Source: Gammaproteobacteria bacterium
Lineage (GTDB): Bacteria; Pseudomonadota; Gammaproteobacteria; SZUA-152
Reading direction: 5' to 3'
Length of the DNA: 48,427 nt
NCBI GenBank assembly: GCA_013152545.1
Contig: JAADGF010000019.1
Location: forward strand, 1 to 48,427
Positions 1 to 6,743 of the stretch are shown piece after piece. A model generated the notes under the pieces. That model saw only the letters and a list, made by a program, of their open reading frames with translations, was not told where the DNA came from and searched no databases. The translations under genes and the position numbers were made by a program. Positions within the stretch are counted from its first letter, which is position 1; each line of letters begins with the position of its first letter.

Positions 1-53
1 AACCTTGCCCTTCTCCTAGCCTTCGGCTCTGCGATTACCTGGCAAGAGGACTT

Positions 54-1163
54 TCACCTCTCTAGTTTTGTGCCATGCCCGGCACACACGCCCCATGCGA
101 TTAACTGCTCCACGACAGCGAAAGCTTCTACAGTTTCAGTGGTACCGTGAATAGTAGGCCGGTATAAATTGCCATTTAACATGGCACACCTTCCCTCATT
201 ATAGACATCGGCTCCGTGGTCCACAAAAATACGCATAAAATCAATATTTCGAGCAATCACTGCCTGGTAAAATGCATCATTTATACTTTTACGGCTTGCG
301 TTATACTGCAATAACATTCGCAATATAGCCTCATTTCCTTTTATTGCCGCTCGCCGCAATGCATCAGCCAGATTAATGTTCGCACCAGCTTGTAACAAAA
401 CCTTAACAATGGCCATGTTTTCCCAGGAAACGGCAATACTAAGGGCTGTGTCGATAAATTGATATCCCGATTTTTTCCGTACCCACTCTATATTGGGGTC
501 GATGCTTACGTTGGCAAGCAATAATGAAACAGTCTCTAAATCGCCACTCAATGCGGCCGCGATAAGCGCTGTGCTGCCGTCGCGATTTTTAACGTTCGGG
601 TCCATGCCGGCAGTAATAAATAAATCAATCGCATACAAATCGTTTCTTTCTGCTGCATCCACAAAAGTATCTGCTGTGTATGCTAATGATAATTCGGCTA
701 ACGCAACACGTGCTTTGGCATTCACTGCCCGCTGAATAGCGGGTGACGCATTCGCTGGAACTGACATTGTTGTGATGGCATGTGCCTCGGCGGCTTTTTC
801 AATCTCTGTTAGCAACGCACTCCAGGGTCTGGCTTTATTTGTGAAATCCAGTCGTTGTAAAATCCCTAGCCGGGAGTGGAAGGTCGTTGCCTGTAACTCC
901 AGTGGAATCACAGTTAAACCGGCGCCCATGGCAAAAGCCCATTCATAAGCAACATATTTCGATGCATCTGCCTCCGGCGTCATAATTACCAACAGTACAT
1001 GAGCATCCTTAATGGCCTGATCCAGTTTGTCGCGCCAATCATCCCCAGCGTTGAGAATATCTGCATCCATGACAGTATCGTGGCCTGCTTTTTCCAGCCT
1101 GCCCTGCACCAGTTCAGCAAAATCACTGTCTTCGCGATCATATGAAACAAATACCTTCGCCAT
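54..1163 (-). CDS. TIR-domain protein with C-terminal ankyrin repeats
   Basis: A 369-residue protein. Residues 1-130 are a bacterial TIR (TIR_2) domain: the N-terminal strand MAKVFVSYDRED, then a VLLVIMTPEADAS strand and the YEWAFA helix, in which Glu74 sits where TIR NADases keep their catalytic glutamate. Residues 165-330 hold ankyrin-type helices (for example DGSTALIAAALSGDLETVSLLL and NMAIVKVLLQAGANIN). No signal peptide or membrane segment is seen, so it should be cytosolic. The start is well supported: GGGGAGG lies about 10 bases before the ATG. Bacterial TIR domains commonly cleave NAD+ or make signalling nucleotides in anti-phage defence, or act as effectors; ankyrin repeats would bind a protein partner. 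No sensor or effector partner gene adjoins it, and the left flank is outside the window. The domain call is firm; the activity is inferred. Confidence 0.85.
   Translation of the reverse strand: MAKVFVSYDREDSDFAELVQGRLEKAGHDTVMDADILNAGDDWRDKLDQAIKDAHVLLVIMTPEADASKYVAYEWAFAMGAGLTVIPLELQATTFHSRLGILQRLDFTNKARPWSALLTEIEKAAEAHAITTMSVPANASPAIQRAVNAKARVALAELSLAYTADTFVDAAERNDLYAIDLFITAGMDPNVKNRDGSTALIAAALSGDLETVSLLLANVSIDPNIEWVRKKSGYQFIDTALSIAVSWENMAIVKVLLQAGANINLADALRRAAIKGNEAILRMLLQYNASRKSINDAFYQAVIARNIDFMRIFVDHGADVYNEGRCAMLNGNLYRPTIHGTTETVEAFAVVEQLIAWGVCAGHGTKLER
69..86. other. Hairpin TGTGCC/GGCACA at the 3' end of the TIR-ankyrin gene
   Basis: A perfect 6-bp stem (69-74 with 81-86) with loop ATGCCC lies inside the last codons of the TIR-ankyrin gene. 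The last residues of that protein (from about VEQLIAWGVCAGHG) no longer look like ankyrin repeat. This may be the edge of a mobile element that replaced the original C-terminus, but only 53 bases lie beyond the stop codon, so it cannot be decided here. Confidence 0.3.
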
Positions 1164-1244
1164 AAAGCAAAAACCTCCCCTGTTATTACTGTCAGCTGGT
1201 TACTGCCGCCAAACACAATTTTATCATTTTTTTTATCCGTATCG

Positions 1245-1287
1245 TTCCATTCCCGACAAGTCGAAACAGTGTCTAGCGGGAATGGAA
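1245..1287. repeat. Perfect 11-bp inverted repeat upstream of the TIR-ankyrin gene
   Basis: TTCCATTCCCG at 1245-1255 is repeated inverted as CGGGAATGGAA at 1277-1287, with a 21-base loop. It lies 82 to 124 bases before the TIR-ankyrin start, between that gene and the 3' end of the sensor kinase. There is no T-tract on either strand, so it is not a classical terminator; an operator or a structured leader is possible. The rest of 1164-1427 shows nothing else. Confidence 0.5.
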
Positions 1288-1427
1288 AAGCTATTTTATG
1301 ATGCCTCTATGCTACACCATTATCAACTGCTGGTTTTTTTATTGCGATAAAAAATAATAGCACTGGTTTGACGGGGCATTGGACTTTTCAACCCAAAGCA
1401 ATCATTAGCACACGGTGAAGAAATTTA

Positions 1428-2870
1428 TCAGTTATTAACACTCAATTTGTCACTGACGCTATGCTCAAAATAAACCGTTGCCACCAACCCCTGACCGTCC
1501 ATTCGGTTTTTCAGCTCAACCCGTAACTGATTAAGCACGGCAATTCGTTTGACAATGGAAAGCCCCAAACCGCAGCCTGAAGTACGATTACCCAGCACCC
1601 GGAAAAACCGGTCAAATACCCGGCGCGTTAATTTTTCATCGATACCCGGACCTGTATCTGTCACTGAAAGCATCACACTATCTGCTATCGCACGATCAAT
1701 CTTAAGAATAATCTCACCGCCTTCTGGCGTATAAACAACCGCATTTTCCACCAGGTTACGAATCAAAACAGACAGACTCAATGGCTCGGCAAACACCATG
1801 AGGTTTTCCTGGCCCGTTAATTCAACATTGATATGCTTTTTTATGGCTTTCGGCACCAGCTGCGCCACCACCTCCGCCGCCAGTTTGTGTATATTGATAC
1901 GTTGCCGTTGTATAGTACCAGCATTCGGGTCCAGTCTTGCCAGGGTCAGCATTTGCCCTACCAAGTGGCTGGCACGATCAACACCGCCAAGGAGCTTTTC
2001 AAGCGCTGCGGTACGTTCAAGATCATCATTAGAACGTAGCGCAACTTGCGCCTGTGTTTTTAACGCTGCCAGTGGCGTTCGTAGTTCATGGGCTGCATCA
2101 TCGGTAAATTGTCGTTCCTTTTCAAAAGCGGCTCTCAATTGTTTAAATAAACCGTTAAGCGACGTTACCAACGGCTTGATTTCATCCGGAACAGGACCGA
2201 CATCCATCATCTCAAGATAAGCAGGGTCTCTCTTCGCAACTTCTTTCGCCACTTTTTGCAATGGCTGCATACCACGACCAATACCTACCCAGATGAGAAT
2301 GCCAAGGATTGGTAAGGCTATCAACGAAGGTGTGATTAACCGGTTACTTATATTGGTAATTAATTCATCACGCACATCATATCGCTCGCCCACCTGAATT
2401 AAGTAGGTATCTGTTTCATCCCAGAGTGAAAACACTCGCCACAAGTAATCGCCGGATTTTTCATCGCTGAAACCTCGGTTTTTTGGGTTCAGTGCATCAA
2501 TGGACAATGCTTTTTCAGGTGATGATACTGAACGTAATAACAGGGTTTTATTGTTACGCCACACCTGAAAAGCCAGTTTTCGCTCATATTCATGACCGAA
2601 TGCCATTTTGCCGTGCATCCCCTTTACCGGCTTATTTTTAAATCGGGGAAAATGATCCAATGCCGTTTGCGCTTCGTCGCCATGTTGCAATTCCAGCTCA
2701 GGCAATACCAGCGCATGCAAAACCCGAGCGGATTGCGCAAGCTGCGCATCAAACAACTCCTGCACCTCTTGACGAGAATCAACATAACTTAAATACAATG
2801 CCGTTGTACTGACTAATATAATGGTCAGCAATAAATTAGCGAGTAATCGACGTCGAATTGAAATAATCAA
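1428..2870 (-). CDS. QseC/PmrB-type sensor histidine kinase
   Basis: A 480-residue inner-membrane histidine kinase of the OmpR-partner class. TM1 covers about residues 9-28, a periplasmic sensor about 29-178, TM2 about 180-197, then a HAMP-like linker. The H-box DDAAHELRTPLAAL carries the phosphorylated His261. N, G1 (DTGPGID) and G2 (GCGLGLSIVKRI) boxes follow. The periplasmic region with YLWRVFSLW and YLIQVGERYDVR resembles QseC. Its ATG overlaps the regulator's stop by 4 bases, so the two are translationally coupled and form a pair. The ligand is unknown; QseC/PmrB relatives sense catecholamines, metals or envelope-active compounds, which is family knowledge, not something visible here. 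Confidence 0.93.
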   Translation of the reverse strand: MIISIRRRLLANLLLTIILVSTTALYLSYVDSRQEVQELFDAQLAQSARVLHALVLPELELQHGDEAQTALDHFPRFKNKPVKGMHGKMAFGHEYERKLAFQVWRNNKTLLLRSVSSPEKALSIDALNPKNRGFSDEKSGDYLWRVFSLWDETDTYLIQVGERYDVRDELITNISNRLITPSLIALPILGILIWVGIGRGMQPLQKVAKEVAKRDPAYLEMMDVGPVPDEIKPLVTSLNGLFKQLRAAFEKERQFTDDAAHELRTPLAALKTQAQVALRSNDDLERTAALEKLLGGVDRASHLVGQMLTLARLDPNAGTIQRQRINIHKLAAEVVAQLVPKAIKKHINVELTGQENLMVFAEPLSLSVLIRNLVENAVVYTPEGGEIILKIDRAIADSVMLSVTDTGPGIDEKLTRRVFDRFFRVLGNRTSGCGLGLSIVKRIAVLNQLRVELKNRMDGQGLVATVYFEHSVSDKLSVNN

Positions 2871-3529
2871 GTCACTTGTTCGATCATATAGCCAACACCT
2901 CGCACCGTCCGAATCAGCTCAGAACCCAATTTTTTTCGTAAATGATGGATAAATACTTCAAGCGAGTTGCTCTCCACCTCCCCCTCCCAACCATAAAGCT
3001 TCTGCTCCAAGCGAGCACGAGGAATAACTCGACCGATGTTTTCAAGCAAATGATGTAATAACACGAACTCTCGCAATGATAAGTTCACTGGAACATTCGC
3101 TACGGTAACACGGTGTGCCGCCGGATCTAGCGTTAGCTCACCATGATGAATAACCGGTTCGGAGCGACCGGTAAAACGTCTTTTCAATACACGCAATCGT
3201 GCACATAATTCATCCAAATCAACGGGTTTCACCAAATAATCATCGGCACCGCTGTCCAAGCCCAGCACTCGATCAGGAATGCTGTCACGGGCAGTTAATA
3301 GCAATACCGGGGTAGCATCACCGCGTTTACGCAAATTGCTTAACACTTCTAATCCCGACATGCGTGGTAAATTTATATCCAATACCACCAGATCAAATTC
3401 ATTGTTAATCAAACCACTTTCAGCGCTTTGGCCATCCATCACCCAATCGACAGTATAACCCGCTTGTTTTAGCCCAACACGAAGCCCATCGCCGAGCAGT
3501 CCGTCATCCTCCACTAATAATACACGCAT
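2867..3529 (-). CDS. QseB/PmrA-type (OmpR family) response regulator
   Basis: Receiver domain MRVLLVEDDG with phospho-acceptor Asp51 (VVLDINLPRMSG) and the switch lysine in DYLVKPVD, then a C-terminal winged helix-turn-helix ending in GELTLDP, LEVFIHHLRKKLG and IRTVRGVGYM. I start it at the ATG at 3529 (MRVLLVEDD), because the longer reading frame adds 18 residues with no family counterpart. It probably binds direct repeats of the CTTAAG type, and such a box lies about 155 bases upstream, in the region shared with the divergent DUF4266 operon. It likely autoregulates and may control that operon. Confidence 0.93.
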   Translation of the reverse strand: MRVLLVEDDGLLGDGLRVGLKQAGYTVDWVMDGQSAESGLINNEFDLVVLDINLPRMSGLEVLSNLRKRGDATPVLLLTARDSIPDRVLGLDSGADDYLVKPVDLDELCARLRVLKRRFTGRSEPVIHHGELTLDPAAHRVTVANVPVNLSLREFVLLHHLLENIGRVIPRARLEQKLYGWEGEVESNSLEVFIHHLRKKLGSELIRTVRGVGYMIEQVT

Positions 3530-4171
3530 TACACAAACCCTTGCTAACCAATTGTTTTTATTAAATATTACCTTTAATTTCACAAATAACCTATGTTGTT
3601 ATTTTATTTTAATGATAAATTCAAGCGTTATCTGGAGTAACCACAGGCGGAGATTCGCATAAACCCGGTGGTGATAAAAAAACATTAAGATACCGTTAAG
3701 ACAATTGTTATACGCTATGCGGCGTAGTGATTAACGGTGATATTGCATGTTCATATACATTTCAGGGAAAATGCACTATTTTTATATCAACCTTTTATCA
3801 ACCATTGTTATCAACCAACAATAGCTGGTCACCACTATTATTATTGAACATGACAACCGCTATAGCATCTAACGTAGTGACTCGACACACAGGATAAACC
3901 CTATTATATACGGGGCCAAATTTCTCGTTAGTATAACGCTAAATAAGTATTGAGAACGTTAACGTTGCATTAATAAGTCGAAATATCAATCTGCTTTAAA
4001 CCGCAAAAATCGTGCAAAAAAAATTTTTAATCGTCTATCCCTGCTATTCGCCTTAACGATTGGTCACAGAGCGAGTTTTTATCCGCCCTGCCCCCCAAAC
4101 TGAAGATAAAGGAACAAACACAAAGCGTTGAACATTAAGAACGCCTTGCAATGTATCTGGAGACAATGTGA
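3530..4171. promoter_or_regulatory. Divergent regulatory region of the regulator and DUF4266 operons
   Basis: These 642 bases separate two diverging operons. They are AT-rich and contain no credible ORF. Visible elements are the PmrA-like direct repeat at 3684-3700, listed separately, and a second lone ATTAAG half-site near 4134. The length and the divergent layout suggest promoters in both directions; I could not fix -35/-10 boxes with confidence. Confidence 0.6.
3684..3700 (+). promoter_or_regulatory. PmrA/QseB-like box: ATTAAG-N5-GTTAAG
   Basis: Two 6-base direct repeats, ATTAAG (3684-3689) and GTTAAG (3695-3700), are separated by exactly 5 bases. This matches the YTTAAK-N5-YTTAAK layout bound by the PmrA/BasR group to which the adjacent regulator appears to belong. 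The first base of each repeat deviates from Y. The placement between the regulator and the DUF4266-DUF3570-apbE operon makes regulation of one or both plausible; this is inference. Confidence 0.5.
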
Positions 4172-4396
4172 ATGACTACAATGATAACCACCCTATGCTT
4201 TTCAGCCATTATCACCCTTGCGACGGGTTGCTCCGTGCAGACCGTGCAGCCCTGGGAACGCGATATTTTGGCGCAAAAAAAAATGCAGCTTAACCCCGCA
4301 CCACTGGAAACTTATCTGGATGAACATATTTATTACAGTAAAGAGGCCTCCAGCGGCGGCTCCGGTGTTGGTGGAGGAGGCTGCGGATGCAACTAA
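4172..4396 (+). CDS. DUF4266 small lipoprotein
   Basis: A 74-residue lipoprotein. A hydrophobic signal ends in the lipobox LATGC, with lipidated Cys20. The conserved core follows: VQPWERDILAQKKMQL, then YLDEHIYYSKEASSGG and a glycine/cysteine tail GGGGCGCN. This pattern is typical of DUF4266 proteins, which are almost always found beside DUF3570 and ApbE. The start has GGAG 9 bases upstream. The gene overlaps the next one by 10 bases, so the two are probably coupled. The function is unknown; an envelope role linked to covalent flavin attachment or extracytoplasmic redox is the usual guess. The terminal Cys-Gly-Cys could hold a metal or form disulfides. Confidence 0.88.
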   Translation: MTTMITTLCFSAIITLATGCSVQTVQPWERDILAQKKMQLNPAPLETYLDEHIYYSKEASSGGSGVGGGGCGCN

Positions 4397-5718
4397 AACG
4401 TCGTCACTCACTCAAGAAAGGGGTATCTATTCGCAATGCCCTGACAACGGCTACCTGTACGTTATTGGGTGGCGGTGCTTCCGCACAAGCATCGGCAACA
4501 GAGGTTGCCACGCCGTGGGAGTTTGATTCCGCGTTGTTATACTACTCTGAAACAGATCGTGTTACGGCCATCGAACCCGTCATTAAAATGCGAAAAGAGT
4601 TAAATGACAATGAATTTATCAATTTTCGTATTGTCGTGGATTCGCTCACTGGCTCATCCGCTAGCGGTGCAGTACCTATGCCCTTCGCACAAACGTTTAC
4701 CCAGCCCTCGGGCAATAAGACTTACACAACTAACGCGAATGAAACGCCATTAGACCCCTCTTTTAAAGATACACGCGTGGCCTTAAATGCCGAATGGGAA
4801 AAACCACTGTCGCGCACATTAAAAAGTAATTTAGGTGCGAATATCTCAAAGGAATATGACTATACATCGCTCGGTGCATCAGCAAGTTTTTCCCAGGATG
4901 TAAACGCACGCAACACCACGCTAACTGGCGGCATTTCATTGAGCTATGATATTATTGAGCCTGTTGGCGGCGTACCACTTGGCTTGACTGAAATGCCGGA
5001 TTTCGCCGATGGTGAAAAAATACTGGAGGACAGCGACGATACAAAAACCGTTGTGGATCTATTGTTTGGTGTTACCCAGGTTATCAATCGAAAAACCTTA
5101 ATGCAGTTAAATTACACTTATGGCTCCAGTCGTGGCTATTTAACCGACCCATATAAAATTCTCAGCATCATTGATGACACTGTTGGTGCTAACTTTGGTG
5201 AAATCATCAACCAGGGTGCGAATGACGGCGCCTCTTATCGCTATGAAGCACGTCCAGACAGCCGGGCTGGGCAATCTCTCTATTGGAAAGTGGTACACCA
5301 GTTTGAAGAAGACGTTATCAATGCGTCCTATCGCTATTACTGGGACGACTGGGGTATTAGCTCTCATACCATTGATATGCGGTATCGTTATCAAATCGGC
5401 GGTGGTCATTATCTTCAACCGCATTTGCGTTATTACGTGCAAAGTGAGGCGGATTTCTACACGCCCTACTTATTAGACAGTAATAACACAACGGTAAAAG
5501 AGGCCAGCTCAGATTATCGCCTGGGTGACATGACCACCACCACCATTGGTTTGCTCTATGGTGTAGCGCTGACGGCTAGCAGCGAATTCACGTTTCGCGG
5601 TGAACTCATGACACAATCAGGTGACGAGCCAAGTAAATTTGGCGCACTAAGTAATCAAACCTTATTTCCCGATGTTGATGCAATCATTGTGCAAATAGGT
5701 TATTCATTTCAGTTCTAA
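4387..5718 (+). CDS. DUF3570 outer-membrane beta-barrel-like protein
   Basis: A 443-residue exported protein. An N-terminal basic and hydrophobic stretch ending near ASAQASA looks like a long signal peptide. The mature part alternates polar and aromatic residues with many strand-like segments (WEFDSALLYYSETDRV, FINFRIVVDSLTGSSASGA, TTTIGLLYGVAL) and ends in aromatic Phe (IVQIGYSFQF), a classic outer-membrane beta-barrel ending. DSLTGSSASGA and the following PFAQTFTQPSG are typical of DUF3570. It is coupled to the DUF4266 gene by overlap and followed by apbE. Its role is not established; it is probably an outer-membrane component of the same envelope system. Confidence 0.88.
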   Translation: MQLKRRHSLKKGVSIRNALTTATCTLLGGGASAQASATEVATPWEFDSALLYYSETDRVTAIEPVIKMRKELNDNEFINFRIVVDSLTGSSASGAVPMPFAQTFTQPSGNKTYTTNANETPLDPSFKDTRVALNAEWEKPLSRTLKSNLGANISKEYDYTSLGASASFSQDVNARNTTLTGGISLSYDIIEPVGGVPLGLTEMPDFADGEKILEDSDDTKTVVDLLFGVTQVINRKTLMQLNYTYGSSRGYLTDPYKILSIIDDTVGANFGEIINQGANDGASYRYEARPDSRAGQSLYWKVVHQFEEDVINASYRYYWDDWGISSHTIDMRYRYQIGGGHYLQPHLRYYVQSEADFYTPYLLDSNNTTVKEASSDYRLGDMTTTTIGLLYGVALTASSEFTFRGELMTQSGDEPSKFGALSNQTLFPDVDAIIVQIGYSFQF

Positions 5719-5774
5719 GGCATGGCGATATAACTAACAACCTGCCACTTAGCAATGGGAAGCAGGAACTGTTA

Positions 5775-5808
5775 TGCGACATACTTGCGACAAAGCAAGT
5801 ATGTCGCA
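5775..5808 (+). other. Perfect 14-bp hairpin between the DUF3570 gene and apbE
   Basis: TGCGACATACTTGC (5775-5788) pairs perfectly with GCAAGTATGTCGCA (5795-5808) around the 6-base loop GACAAA. No T-tract follows, so it is more likely a processing, stability or attenuation element than a simple terminator. It ends 26 bases before the apbE start and could reduce ApbE synthesis relative to the two upstream genes. Confidence 0.65.
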
Positions 5809-5834
5809 CACTTCAACAAGAAAGCCTGTTCATA

Positions 5835-6728
5835 ATGGCGATATCACCGCACCCAATTAACGACTATCTCATGGGCACGTTTCAAGCCATGGCTGGACCT
5901 TGCGAAGTTTTAATGGATACCCTTGACCAACAACTCGCCAAGCAAGTCCTCCGCATCGCGCAACAGGAAGCGTTACGAATTGAGCGGAAATTCAGCCGTT
6001 ATCGCATGGATAACATTATACATACCATTAATCACTCAGCCGGAAAACCGGTGGCGGTGGACACAGAAACAGCTGATCTATTAGATTACGCTGACTGCTG
6101 CTTTCAGCTCAGCAATGGTTTGTTTGATATAACCTCTGGTGTACTACGTCAGGTATGGCACTTTGACGGTAGTAACAACGTACCTGACACACGTCAGGTC
6201 AATGCATTACGCCAAAAGCTAGGCTGGCAAAAAGTGCGGTGGCAACGGCCATGGCTCAGCTTACGTCCCGGCATGGAAGTGGACTTTGGGGGAATTGCGA
6301 AAGAATACGCTGTCGACAAAACCGTACAATTGATCAATGATAACGTTAACGTAAACTGTCTGGTCAATTTTGGGGGTGACATTGCAGTAACGGGTAGCAG
6401 GTCCCACGGCTTGCCCTGGGTTATTGGCGTTGAAAACCCCAATCAACAAACACCGTTAAGTTTACAGGCACCAGGCATTAAATTGCAATCTGGCGCAATT
6501 GCCACGAGCGGTGATTCGCGGCGTTATTTATTAAAGGATGGTATCCGCTATAGTCATGTGCTTAACCCAAAAACCGGTTGGCCCGTTTCAAACGGTCCAC
6601 GCTCAATAACAGTAGCAGCGAATAGCTGCACAGAAGCAGGTATGTTATCCACCATGGCTTTACTTCAGGGCAAGGATGCAGAAAAATTCCTTAATGATCA
6701 GACCCTTAATTATTGGTGTGAATGGTAG
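5835..6728 (+). CDS. ApbE-family FAD:protein FMN transferase
   Basis: A 297-residue ApbE-like protein. It shows MGTFQAMAGPCEVLMD at the start, then SRYRMDNIIHTINHSAG, FDITSGVLRQVWHFD, the core DFGGIAKEYAVDKTVQLI, NFGGDIAVTG, ATSGDSRRYL and SHVLNPKTGWPV. These are the flavin- and Mg-binding motifs of enzymes that attach FMN from FAD to Thr/Ser of target proteins. No signal peptide or lipobox is visible, unlike classical periplasmic ApbE, so the site of action is uncertain. At 297 residues it is slightly short, with a short C-terminus. It sits in the DUF4266/DUF3570 cluster. No obvious FMN-acceptor protein is present in the window. It is convergent with the hybrid kinase, 15 bases away. Confidence 0.88.
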   Translation: MAISPHPINDYLMGTFQAMAGPCEVLMDTLDQQLAKQVLRIAQQEALRIERKFSRYRMDNIIHTINHSAGKPVAVDTETADLLDYADCCFQLSNGLFDITSGVLRQVWHFDGSNNVPDTRQVNALRQKLGWQKVRWQRPWLSLRPGMEVDFGGIAKEYAVDKTVQLINDNVNVNCLVNFGGDIAVTGSRSHGLPWVIGVENPNQQTPLSLQAPGIKLQSGAIATSGDSRRYLLKDGIRYSHVLNPKTGWPVSNGPRSITVAANSCTEAGMLSTMALLQGKDAEKFLNDQTLNYWCEW

Positions 6729-6743
6729 TCATTACAACCACTC

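Noticed and set aside
986-1350. Overlapping ORFs on both strands around the TIR-ankyrin start
   Set aside because: They are shadows of the TIR-ankyrin gene, whose frame has a clear domain and ribosome-binding site.
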